Positions 1 through 8,710 are shown, counted from the first letter of the stretch. The stretch is 26,493 nucleotides of DNA from Chara braunii (GCA_003427395.1 BFEA01000522.1:781155-807647); one strand, 5' to 3'. Numbers and translations are program-made. The notes: a model not told the origin generated them from the letters alone.

Positions 1-114
1 TTGACATTGGTCTATGCTGGAGTACATCATCATCTTCTTCTTTCTTACTTCTTCTTCTTCTTCTTTCCCTCTCTTTCCTCTCAAGTTCATTCATTTCTTT
101 TTGCAATTGGATGG

Positions 115-220
115 CATTGTACTTTCAGATGAATGTATAAAATTGGCCAGGATCATAACACTTCTCTGTATCGTTCCAATTTTAACGGATGCTCCGAAGG
201 ATGCAGTGCTAATTTGAAAG
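115..220 (-). pseudogene. Probable third RAD54-like exon, decayed
   Basis: After a possible acceptor (GTCCAG) the minus strand reads [14 protein letters not shown] and then [11 protein letters not shown]. In RAD54 proteins motif II is followed by an A-L-x-S-L segment, R-(K/R)-I, the motif III core GTPIQN and then an F-(A/S)-(L/M)-(V/I)-x-F-V-N segment. The order and spacing resemble this, but the proline of GTPIQ and several residues before it are missing, and the A-L pair reads only in another frame. The simplest reading is a homologous exon with small deletions. This is inference from a short, imperfect match; a chance ORF is possible. Confidence 0.38.
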
Positions 221-308
221 CTGGACATTAGCAACAGTAAAGTCGTGGCCCCACGCAGAAAAGTATAACGACTTGTGCTCCCCCCAAAATAGAAAGGATC
301 CCTGTTAG

Positions 309-455
309 AAAAAAAGAAAAGAAAAGAAAAGAGAGAGAGAGAGAAGAAATAAAAATAAAAGAAAAGAAAGGAAAGGAGAGAGAGAAAAGAAATTAGAAAA
401 AAAGAAAAGAAAAGAAAAGAGAGAGAGAGAAGAAATAAAAATAAAAATAAAAAAG
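309..455. repeat. Purine-rich duplicated microsatellite
   Basis: A block of AAAAG, AG and AAAT repeats. A segment of about 55 nt starting at 309 recurs almost exactly from about 396. It lies just 3' of the 479-627 exon (minus sense), where it reads as a long polypyrimidine tract inside the next intron. Confidence 0.85.
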
Positions 456-478
456 GTTCCTGGTTCTGACATCCCCAC

Positions 479-627
479 CAATTTTTCAGCCGATGTCCTT
501 CGTCACAAATCAGCAGACCAGGCTTTGCTTGTGCCACTAGATCCACATGCTTGCGCAGTAGTTCGTATGACAATATCAACAGAGGCCATACTTGCCCATC
601 CCTGAAATCCGCCAGCTTTCGCGTTGC
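479..627 (-). CDS. RAD54-family ATPase, internal exon with DEGH box
   Basis: An exon of 149 nt preceded by acceptor TTTTACAG and followed by donor GTGGGG. The translation contains [15 protein letters not shown] and then [16 protein letters not shown] is the Walker B/motif II of RAD54-type Snf2 helicases and coordinates Mg-ATP; the SYE segment precedes it in family members. The exon ends two bases into a codon. It follows 9594-9662 in phase across an intron of 8,966 nt. The next intron begins in a polypyrimidine-rich stretch (minus sense), the repeat at 309-455. The exon itself has no stop or frameshift, so it may belong to a live gene, although the candidate next exon looks decayed. Identification as RAD54 family is strong; the exact paralogue is open. 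Confidence 0.82.
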
Positions 628-727
628 CTGTAAAACATCACCCATTCATCCTCCCAAGCATAAGGTGATTAATGTCTTTCGCAACGAGGCAGAAGGCGCT
701 GACCACTTCCCAGTGTGTTTTCCTTTC

Positions 728-1165
728 TTTTTTTTTTTTTTTTCAGTACAACACAGCCCCTTCTATTCTGGGGGGCATCGGACCGGTTACTTGTCACCGG
801 CAAGCATGTGTCCACAACATAGAAAGAGAGGAGCGGGGGGGAGGAGAGGGAGAGGGGAGAGGGGAGAGGGAAGGGGAAAGAGAAGATAACTTAGAGAAAA
901 GGCCTTACCCTTCCTTCCCTAGTTACCTGCCCAAGGGTCGGACTGCTGGGGCCAATACCCAGATTTGGCTTGAACTGGAAACCGGGTCCAGCGTCCCCTT
1001 GTGTGCAACTTCCTTTACCTTTTCAAAAAACGGGATCTCTGTTATTGCTGAAAACCGGATTTAGCATACCTAGCTTGATAGAACCACTCAACTCGTTCCT
1101 CTGTTATGGTCATGGAACCCTGAGACAGCAGCATTGATTACTCCCATAATCCTGGAGGATTTACC
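728..1165 (-). mobile_element. SINE-like repeat copy (composite), poly(A) end at low coordinates
   Basis: Read on the minus strand the block starts with a head motif AAATCCTCCAGGA, then GTAATCAATGCTG (about 1119-1165). It ends with CCGGTCCGATGCCCCCCAG, AATAGA and a run of A (poly-T at 728-743 on plus). The same head and tail occur in the copies at 1182-1380, 6978-7209 and 9218-9410. In the middle (about 943-1000) is a second motif, GGGACGCTGGACCCG, also found in the copies at 7060 and 23,700. This copy is longer than the others and may be two partial copies joined. No pol III B box could be placed confidently. Confidence 0.55.
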
Positions 1166-1181
1166 TCTGCATATCCCCTGC

Positions 1182-1380
1182 TTTTTTTTTTTTTTTTTTA
1201 AATAAATCAGGTCCTTATGGTCCTGGCTCCATATCCATTCTGGGGAGCGTCAGTCCGGTTCCTTTCCACCGGCAAGTCGAGAATGAAATACATGGTGAAC
1301 ACCCACACGCTTCCTTCCGTCTGGCCGAAGGAACCCTGACCAGCATTGATTGCTCCCTATCAGGAGGATTTGCTGACAGC
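1182..1380 (-). mobile_element. SINE-like repeat copy, about 200 bp
   Basis: A minus-strand copy with head AAATCCTCCTGATAGGGAGC, then AATCAATGCTGG, a body with TTGCCGGTGGAAAGGAACCG and GACGCTCCCCAGAATGGA, and a tail of about 18 A (poly-T 1182-1199). It lies directly upstream, in minus sense, of the longer copy at 728-1165. The simple structure (short, noncoding, A tail, dispersed copies in both orientations) is that of a SINE mobilised by LINE machinery. Confidence 0.6.
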
Positions 1381-1506
1381 TTGCCCTACCTCTTTTCCTC
1401 TCAGAGTCTACATTGTCTCTGCCAGATATTACTAGTAAAACAAGAAAAGGGGAGAGCTGTCTAGACTGTTGAGATTATAATCTCATTTTGCTCCTTGGAT
1501 CCCTGT

Positions 1507-2455
1507 TCATGTGCTGTGCCACTTCTTCCACACCATTCTGTTGTCCATCACAGTCGCGATCTTTCCTTGTAGAAGCCAGTCTCGTGTAAATTTACGTCTC
1601 TTGGTGGCTGTTCTTTCTGGTCTGCCCTTTGTCGTCGTGGTCACTTCTCGCCATCTGGATCGGATCTCTGTTTCAGCCATTCTCAGCAGTAGAGCCCACA
1701 TTTCTTCTCTTGGCACCTCGGTCTTTTCGATCGTCTTGGAGCACCTCCTTTTCCAGATTACCGATAGAGCCAGCTTTCTGAGTAGGTGGAACCACACTTC
1801 CTTGCCGCATTTGAGATTGTTAATGTCGTTAGATAGGAGCAGGATGTTCAGGGGGGTTGTGGCCAGGGGGGGGTGAAGACAAGAGAGAGGTCCATAGGAC
1901 GCGCACTTTGTTCCAGATCCACGTAGCTTCCGTGCAGTATAAGAGGCAGTGGAGTGTGTCCTCCACAGCGTTGTCTGTGCACAGTCTGCATATCTCAGTG
2001 CTGTCAGGGTCTGTGTGTTTACTTCTCTTGTGGAGCCACTGATTGGTTGGCAGGGAGGCATGTGCTAAGAGCCATTGCATGCTTCAAATCCTAGCTGGTC
2101 TGATGGTTAGGAATTTAGTCCACGGGATGGTTATGGGTGTCGAGGGATCCAGGCTTAGTATATCCCTCCATTTGCTTCTGAGTCTGGGGTCTGGGTCTGT
2201 GGTCTGTAGGCCTAGCTCGTAGCCGAATTTGACGTCATATTCTGCTATTGTTCTCGTCCTCCCTGAGTTTCCCTGTTTCCATATCCATTCTTTCGGGTCG
2301 AATTCTAGCTCTGAGATGCAGAGACCGGTCAGAAGATTATCCAGGGTTTGGACTTTGATACCCTCACTTTTCTCAGTCGGAAAGTCTCCAGCCTCTCGCT
2401 CTGGGGGTCGTTGTTCTGAACTTCCATTTCGTTTGTGCTGCATATCCCCTGCTTA
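1507..2455 (-). pseudogene. LINE ORF2 C-terminal fragment with zf-RVT
   Basis: The minus strand encodes the tail of a non-LTR retrotransposon ORF2. Recognisable parts are the linker FGYELGLQTTDPD, SMQWLLAHASLPTNQW (usual W-x-L-x-H-x-x-LPT pattern), a zinc finger CRLC...LHCLLYC (C-x2-C...H-x4-C, zf-RVT) and a C-terminal VIWKRRCSKTIE segment. Known members use this region in RNA binding and target-primed reverse transcription. RT and endonuclease are absent, so it is 5'-truncated, as is usual for LINEs. One in-frame TGA lies near 2081, and a frameshift near 1850-1877 coincides with G-runs. Dead copy. Confidence 0.82.
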
Positions 2456-2544
2456 ACTGCCCAGCTACATGGAATATTGCTTCTCTTCAGCTAGGTGTAC
2501 TACTCGTCTGACCTGAATAGAGCAACCCCATCTTTTCTCCTTAC

Positions 2545-2672
2545 CTTCTCAGTAATTCCCATGATACTGAGGCTTGATAGCTCCTCAAAACAAAAAGGGT
2601 TCACCTTTGCCCTCTCCTTGTATCCCCGGGATGTCTCTCTAGCTGCCATCTCTAGCTCCTCCTCCTTCCGTG
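2545..2672 (-). CDS. Orphan candidate exon
   Basis: A 128-nt open segment bounded by a weak acceptor (AACTAAG) and donor AAG|GTAAGG. It begins RKEEELEMAARETSRGYKER and ends SLSIMGITEK. The composition is charged and protein-like, but I recognise no domain. It lies inside the large RAD54-like intron, directly upstream (minus sense) of a LINE tail. It needs a phase-1 upstream exon, so it does not join the 8540-8710 candidate directly. It could be a nested host gene, an exonised piece or chance. Confidence 0.22.
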
Positions 2673-2971
2673 CTTAGTTGTTGGGAGATTGCCAAACTAC
2701 AAGTTCTTTCCATGCACAGCATTGAAACATACTGAAGTGAAGATAAAGATTTGAGAGTGTGATAGTAGCATACACATGGACAAGCCAAGTGAGAACACAT
2801 GCATCAATGGATGAAGTAGCGGGAGGAGAGAAAAGACCGAGACAAGATTAAGATCAAATCCCCCGAGCGCAACAGGCTCTTAAGACAATCGTGAAGAGCC
2901 AATCAAAGCACAGTAGGTAGCAACGGTGCCACCATGAGGCAGCTACGAAGTCACCATAGTCATGAAGTTCG
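2673..2971. other. No gene seen
   Basis: About 300 bp without a convincing ORF or a repeat recognised elsewhere in the window. It leads into the 3' flank of the minus-strand hammerhead ribozyme. Confidence 0.5.
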
Positions 2972-3032
2972 ACTGGCGAAAGTACCCGACACGTGTTTCA
3001 GCCGGTTCGCCAGTACCGGCTTCGTCAGGGGT
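2972..3032 (-). ncRNA. Hammerhead ribozyme, type I with minimal stem III
   Basis: On the minus strand every core element is present in order. Stem I 5' strand is ACCC (3032-3029), then CTGACGA (3028-3022), matching CUGANGA. Stem II is AGCCGGT / ACCGGCT (3021-3015 with 3006-3000, seven perfect pairs, 8-nt loop). Then GAAA (2999-2996), a very short palindromic stem III CACGTG, and the cleavage triplet GTC ending at 2988, followed by GGGT (2987-2984), which closes stem I. The predicted self-cleavage site is 2988/2987. The GAAAC-(short palindrome)-GUC arrangement is that of Schistosoma satellite and Penelope-like-element hammerheads, which act best as dimers. An extra feature is that loop II, ACTGGCGA, is perfectly complementary to TCGCCAGT at 2979-2972. 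No RT-bearing host element is next to it. Confidence 0.85.
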
Positions 3033-3136
3033 GAGTGCAAGGCATTGAAGCCAACGAGAAAACAGTACTATATACTACCATGAATCAATGGCCAACCTGG
3101 CAATTGAACAGAACAGAGTGTGACAAAGAAGGGAAC

Positions 3137-3305
3137 CAGCAGCAACAGCAGCAGCAGCAGCAGGAGCAGGAGCAGGAGCAGCAGCAGCGGTAGCAGGAGC
3201 AGGAGCAGCGGCAGCAGCAGCAGCAGCAGCAGCAGCGCCAGCAGCAGGAGCAGGAGCAGGAGCAGGAGGAGGAGGAGGAGGAGGAGGAGGAAGAAGAAGA
3301 GGAAG
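3137..3305. repeat. Imperfect CAG/GAG trinucleotide microsatellite
   Basis: About 170 bp of CAG, GAG and AGG triplets giving long Ser/Arg, Leu or Ala/Pro runs in different frames. Open frames here are low-complexity shadows, not genes. A short AAT repeat follows at about 3388-3402. Confidence 0.93.
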
Positions 3306-3479
3306 ACCAGCAAGACCAATGACAAATCCCCCTTCTCTCTCCACCTTCCTCCTCCTCCTTCACTTCACCAATCTTATTCTTCTTCCAATAATAATAATAA
3401 CAAAAAGTGGATGAACCAGAATCAATATCCAAAGTTCCCTCTTACTGCTGACTCAACAACAGGTCCACCATAGCTGTGG

Positions 3480-4330
3480 CTTCCCCCCTTCTTCCTCCTC
3501 TCACATGCCTAGGCTATGGCGGACTACTGAGGGTTATGCCCTCCTGTGCAATGGACAACGCAAAGCAGCTATGCCACTGCACTCCTATCCAAAGGACAAC
3601 CCAAAGCAGCTACGTCGCTGCTCACTAAGCCGCCATGCCTGCCTCTGCCTTGAGCTTCCTTGGTGCGGCATTTCCCCAACCGGGGCCTTCCAGATACAGC
3701 GCCCAACAAGGTGATGAAGATGGTGCCACCATAGCCAGGTAGGTACCCCGCCACTCTCCTCCTTCGCCCCCTTCTTCCTCCTCCTCAGGCTGGGCTGCTC
3801 GCCATAGCCAGGCTGAGTGCCCAGCTGCTCTTCTCCTCCAGGCAGCACTTCGCAAGTCCAGCGCTTGGCTCCAGCAGCATGTCGCCAATCCTTGCATACC
3901 GCAAATCAGGAGGAGCTGCTTGCTCCTCCCGAAGATACAGCGGCCTACTGGCCTCTTGGGCGGTGACTTCCTAGGCCGAGCGGCCTCCCAGCAACCAGTA
4001 CCTCCTCCCTTTCGAAGGGAAACATCATTGCAGGCTCTGCTCTCGTCCGGACAGGCCCTAGACTCAGGCTACTTGGACTGGTACCGGGCTACCTCTAACC
4101 TAACGCTACTGGGCCTCTAAAAATGTCAACTTTGTCTTCTTCTGCTCGGCCTTCAGTACCCGACACTTCTACCACTACTTGAGTGGTACCGGCCTACATG
4201 CTACTTGAGTGTTTTCCCCGCTGTTCTAAGTGTCGCGGGCCTACCGACCAATCCAGGGGCACCGAGCGTTGATGTGAGTACTCTGCTCTCTTCTGTTTAT
4301 TCTACCCTCTTCTTAAAAGCTTTCTAAAAT
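3480..4330. repeat. Noncoding region with short internal duplications
   Basis: No gene recognised. A GGACAAC-CAAAGCAGCTA unit occurs near 3553 and again near 3594. A CTACTT-GG-CTGGTACCGG unit at about 4069-4092 recurs as CTACTTGAGTGGTACCGG at about 4176-4193. The second lies inside the hammerhead-related segment at 4155-4200. Confidence 0.5.
4155..4200 (-). ncRNA. Possible degenerate hammerhead relic
   Basis: The minus strand contains GTGTCGGGTACT (4166-4155), identical to 12 nt spanning the cleavage site of the ribozyme at 2972-3032. GCCGGTAC lies upstream at the same spacing (about 27 versus 28 nt). Between them TACCACT / AGTGGTA can form a hairpin in the place of stem II. The CUGANGA core is absent and GAAA is altered, so it should not cleave. 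Orientation matches the intact ribozyme about 1.17 kb away. Confidence 0.4.
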
Positions 4331-4519
4331 TCGTTTGTGTTTTCCACCTTCTTGTGAAGAATTCCCTCGGAAGCAAGTGGGGCGTATTGATCCAGGAAAC
4401 AACCTTGAAAAGGGCTCATCAAAGAGCAGGGACAAGGCTCCTCACTTTGTTCACCTCCTCCTCTATAAATACGACCAATCCAGATGATACCTCTATCCAA
4501 AAGATAGATCCAGAGGGAG

Positions 4520-6500
4520 TAGTTCTGATTCTCTGAATGCATTCGCACAGCGCAGAGTAAGAGTGCTGGGACTCTGGCCAATAACAATCTCTGAGTTCAC
4601 AGTCAAGTTGCAGTATGAGATGCTGCTGCAGACAGAAAGTACAGAACCAGCCCTGCTGTGGAGAGGCAATGGTGAGCTCCCGAACGTCATCGGCAGGGTA
4701 GACTGGTTATCGGTGATCCAACCCAAAGACAAAGGGGGCCTAGGGATCCTGGACCCGGATACTCAGATCACATCATTAACTGTCCAATGGGTTTGGAGAT
4801 TGCCTTTCACTCAGCACCTCCCATGGTTTGCCTTGGCACTGGAACAGATAACCAGACTTGCCCCACAAACACAGCAAGGAGTTAGCCCATTGACCTAGCT
4901 AGAAGACCGCTTTTGGACTGTGCCACGGCGCCCCCGTGTAGAGTGAGACTCACCCCAAGACACAGCTCGCTCGGACCTGGTCAGAGACGACTTCTGGACC
5001 CGGGTCCTGAGGGCCTGGCGCCAACTCTCGTTGCCTGACCAACCCCCGCCAACTAGATGGGAGGAGGTGATGCGTCAGAGCCCCTTTTTGGAAACAGAAG
5101 GATAACCGACCGGCACAGCAGAGTGTATCGTAGCTCAGACACCCCGTGGAGCAGCTGGGTCAAAAAAGACATAATTAGAATAAAAGACATATGGAACACA
5201 GAGGTGGGGGACTGGAAAACAGGGCCGCAACTGAGAACCATACTCAAACACTGCCACAAGATTGAGGAGAATATTGATCTGCTGATCGCTGCTGTCCCAC
5301 TTGACTGGTTGCGTATTCTACGGAAAGGGCCCCGGCTAATGGAAGGAGACTGGGTAGCTGCCCCGGAGGATTCGGAAAGTGTAGGCTATGTGGTGGAGGT
5401 GCGAACTGACGAAACGTTGGTAAGCCTCTTTCACATAGGCAAGGAAAACAAGCTAACCCGATACCTCCCAGAAGCAATGAGATGGTGGAGAACTGCAGAT
5501 CTGCATAGGATTCGGGTGTTGCGGGATAAAGACATTTGGATTGCATATCAGCCAAATACCCCCGTGATGGAGCTACCCTTTGACCCGGACGAATGACAGT
5601 GGGTCCCCAACCGAAAACCCAGGTCGGGAACAAATCTGAATTTGTACATTCTAACGGTGAAGGCCACATATCGTCTGCTACGACCGAAGGTGAACATAAA
5701 AGAAATAGTGAAAGCCCGATGGAGGTCCCACTTGAACGTGGGGATTGAGGCAATCTGCCCAATTCGATGGTTCACCGCCACAAGGTCTAGGCCTGCGAAG
5801 ATGGCCTCCCTACAATGGCAGATAGAACACCGCTGTCTGCCCACCAATGATTGGTTGATAGATCGCACATATCTGCAGCAGAAGGGCCAGATGTTACCCT
5901 GGTGCAAAACATGCCACACCGCCTTTCCCTCCCGCAGAATTCTTGAAACAATAGAGCACATATTCATGCAGTGCCCAGGGCCAGTGCTCACATGGCGATG
6001 GTGGAATAGGATCTGGACCCAGTTGGGTACTGATTCCAACTGGCCATGGGACTGGAGAGCCATATTATGCGAGACATGGTCCTCCCCCACTGACAATCCC
6101 TTTGAAAACAACATGTTCAAATTAGGAAGGAGAGCGGTCAAGTGGACCCTATGGAGGAAACGGTGTATTCACGCCATAGAAGGTGCCTGCATAACTGGGG
6201 AAGAGGCAACGGACATGATAAGGATTACATTCAACAAGAACTCATAACACAAGCAATTGACCAATTTTTTGAAGACTGGTTGGGCAGTGAGAAAGGAGGT
6301 TGGATTGCATCTGTCGGCTGGGAAGGAAAGCCCGCCACATAGGCAACCAGGAGGAGTTCAGGAGAAACTATCGCATCTGCTTCAGAGACTGGACCACTGT
6401 GGGCCGGGAGATCCCACTGCGACCAGCCACAGAATTTCCTGACCCCTTCCCACCCCACCAATTGGCAATGGTGGACATGCAATGGTACGGCGCGGACTAA
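4520..6500 (+). pseudogene. LINE ORF2 3' half with zf-RVT, frameshifted
   Basis: Plus-strand remnant of a second LINE. In order: RVRVLGLWPITISEF (post-RT thumb region), KDKGGLGILDPDTQ (usual GGLGI-x-D pattern), WVKKDIIRIKDIWN (about 5157), MASLQWQIEHRCLPTNDW (about 5801), zinc finger WCKTCHTAF...IEHIFMQC (C-x2-C...H-x4-C) and a LWRKRCIHAIEGA segment. A tail with FRDWTTVGREIPLR ends near 6500. At least three frame changes (about 4890-5060, about 5600, about 6240) and stops break it. RT and EN are missing, which fits 5' truncation. It is a different family from the elements at 1507 and 18,758. Confidence 0.82.
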
Positions 6501-6725
6501 ACGGGAGACACGGGGTAGGTACGGAGATGTCTGAGAACTGGCACTCAGAGGAATTGGAGACTGCCACTAGGGTAATAGGTGTGATTTGGCGGTCTGGTTT
6601 CAGACTGAAGAGGCGGTCCTAGGTTCGCCCTAGGTTCGCCCTCGGTTTGCCTGTTGCAAATATTACTACTCTTAGATTGGAGAGTCGCCAGCAGTCCTAG
6701 CTCAGTAGAGGATTATAAACGATGA
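6501..6725. other. Spacer, no gene seen
   Basis: Follows the LINE tail. It holds a short direct repeat, CCTAGGTTCGCC, occurring about 2.5 times at 6618-6645. Nothing else recognised. Confidence 0.5.
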
Positions 6726-6977
6726 TGGGATGCTGGACCCTGCAGTAGGAAACTGGCACTTGGTACAGGATGAGGAGGTTCCTGCACAGTCAATCCTCTG
6801 GAGACAGAGTAATCAATGCTGGCAGGCGTCCTCTTCAATCTTCTTGAAAAAACGGAACTGACAGTTGGGACTGGGGCTGATAGGGGGAGGGAGGAACTAG
6901 GGTGTAGATGCAAGTATCCTGCGCCCGTTTCTGGGCGAAGAGGTTCTCCCCCTCTCCCTTTTTCTTCTTCATGCCCT
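6726..6977 (+). mobile_element. Partial SINE-like copy
   Basis: Contains GGGATGCTGGACCC (about 6727), then the family head AGTCAATCCTCTGGAGAC and GTAATCAATGCTGGCAGG (about 6787-6826). The usual tail and A run are missing before the next full copy begins at 6978. Confidence 0.45.
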
Positions 6978-7209
6978 GTGCAGTCAATCCCCTGGGTTTC
7001 CAGGGCAATCAATGCTGGCAGGAACTCCCAAAATTGTTTCACTAATGTACTTTCAGTCTGTAAATGGGACGCTGGACCCGCTTTCCAGCAGGTGATGCTC
7101 CCCACCAATAGACGGAGCCGCTCTCCAGGTGCTAGTGGTGTCTGCTCGTATCAGCACCACTAACACCGGTGGGGGCATTTTGTCAAAAAAAAAAAAAAAA
7201 AAAAAAAAA
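6978..7209 (+). mobile_element. SINE-like repeat copy with poly(A) tail
   Basis: The clearest plus-strand copy: head AGTCAATCCCCTGGG then GCAATCAATGCTGGCAGG, body ATGGGACGCTGGACCCGC (about 7065), GATGCTCCCCACCAATAGA, then about 25 A ending at 7209. It abuts the LINE tail that starts at about 7215, so it may have been inserted into or beside that LINE. Confidence 0.65.
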
Positions 7210-7214
7210 GCAGG

Positions 7215-7830
7215 TGGAATAAGTTAGTCGGACCAGTATCAGACCACATCACCAAAATCCCAAGGAAACGTTCAGATCAATGACGCCTATTAAAAACAGA
7301 AGCCTGCAGTGGCTCATAGCTTATGTTGATCTGCCGGTAAAACAGCGGCCGCATGTCAGAAGAAGAAAAAATGATCCGAACAGCTCTGACACCTGCATAG
7401 TATGCTCAGACCAAGAACAAGAACACATGATACCCTGCCTAATCAGATGTGAAGAGGATGCAGGATATTGGGCAAGGGCATCAGATCTGCGGGACAAACT
7501 TTTCTCATTTCCCCTCCCTGAACAACCCATCCATTCCGCTGGACTGATGCGGCCCTCCCTTTCAGTAGGCCAGAAAAGGTTTGGTTTGGAGTAATCCGCA
7601 AGGTTACACTGCGGGCCATATGGAAGGAAAGATCACGCAGAACCTCGTAGGACACCAAGAACCCATGTGACAAGGTCTGGTCAGCTACAAAGGGAATGAT
7701 TGAAGCAGAAATACTGTGTCAAATAAAAGGGCCTTTACGAATTAAACCCCAGATGAATGCCCCAACAGCGAGGGGCTCTGTCAGCCAGAACTTAACTCAC
7801 GAGCAGCAACCCAAAAGACGAAGTTCCTGA
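7215..7830 (+). pseudogene. LINE ORF2 extreme C-terminal fragment
   Basis: Begins RWNKLVGPVSDHITKI, continues NRSLQWLIAYVDLPVKQR, then CIVCSDQEQEHMIPCLIRC and VTLRAIWKERSRRTS. The same order (R-x-WNKL, FQWQVAYLALPVNQW, CVMC...HFLLAC) occurs in the large LINE at about 25,300-25,500, so the two are related. The usual zinc-ligand histidine position reads proline (IPCLIRC), so the finger is probably damaged. The frame shifts near 7580. RT is absent. Confidence 0.75.
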
Positions 7831-8097
7831 GGCACATGTCGCATCCATAATGAAATGAAAAGTCGTTTTGAACAGTCACAAACAGGTCCTGCACGAACAG
7901 GTATTGGACACAGTTTTCTAGCCTGAGTTAGGGTCATGTCTCCTCGAGGGAAAGTCACGTCTGTAAGACAAAGTTCCTGAGGCACATGTCGCATCCATAA
8001 TGAAATGAAAAGTCGTTCTGAACAGTCACAAACAGGTCCTGCACGAACAGGTATTGGACACAGTTTTCTTGCCTCCTCGAGGGAAAGTCACGTCTGT
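7815..8097. repeat. Tandem segmental duplication, 150 + 133 bp
   Basis: Unit 1 is 7815-7964 and unit 2 is 7965-8097. Both run from AAGAC-AAGTTCCTGAGG to AAAGTCACGTCTGT and are nearly identical over about 133 bp. They differ by a few substitutions and by a 17-bp stretch (in CTGAGTTAGGGTCATGTCT) that only unit 1 has. The high identity implies a recent duplication. No gene recognised. Confidence 0.92.
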
Positions 8098-8530
8098 TCG
8101 GCAATGAGTCAAAGGCCACAGTCCCAGTTCAGTCATAATACCATGAGTCAGTCCTGATTCAGACCAGGAGTCCAAAAGACAGGCCCGATGGCCCAAAGCA
8201 GCAGCAGACCATGGGAAAAGATACTGGGACACACACTTTGCAACAACGGGTACTGGGCAGGAGTCCCAGACACTTGAGGCTGAGTGCAGGCCACACCTGG
8301 CTAGTCCAGCACTATAAAGGACTGGCCAGTCTCCCATTTGGACAGATGCCAGCGCCAGTTAGTACATTAGTAGGGATAGTTAGTAGAAGAGTTCAGTGAG
8401 TAGTATTCAAAGTAGATCCTCGTGTGATAGGGAGTGTGCATGCATGATGAGTGGGAGTGGACCAGGACAATAGACATAGAGGGAGAGAGAGAAGAAGGCA
8501 GACGAGAGAGGGGGAGGTGTGAACTATGGT
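8098..8530. other. No gene seen
   Basis: Mixed-sequence spacer with CAGTCC/CAGTTC-like short motifs. No open frame of convincing composition and no match to the repeats elsewhere in the window. Confidence 0.45.
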
Positions 8531-8539
8531 GACACTTAC

Positions 8540-8710
8540 CTGTTGAGCGCTGTTGTTGACATTTGGCAGCTGGCGCTGATGAGCGCCAGGCTTGGAACTC
8601 ATGTTGACCGAAGAAGACTTGTAACTCTGTTCAGGGCTATACATTTTGGACTCACGAAATTCCTCTCTTAATCTGGTTATGATAATTGAGTTGAGCTTCC
8701 TGGTAGTCAT
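8540..8710 (-). CDS. Orphan candidate first exon
   Basis: Minus-strand ORF of exactly 57 codons from ATG at 8710, ending CAG|GTAAGT, a consensus splice donor. It begins MTTRKLNSIIITRLREEF and continues SKMYSPEQSYKSSS, a polar, plausibly disordered N-terminus. No domain recognised. A perfect 8-bp hairpin (CTGGCGCT GATG AGCGCCAG, 8571-8590) lies inside. It sits within the RAD54-like intron on the same strand. It could start a nested gene or be chance. Confidence 0.25.

Noticed and set aside
3068-3473. Long open frames of Leu, Ala/Pro, Ser/Cys or Arg/Ser runs
   Set aside because: They are translations of one CAG/GAG microsatellite in different frames.
5400-5425. CTGACGAAACG on plus as a hammerhead core
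   Set aside because: Stem II is missing and it lies inside LINE coding sequence.
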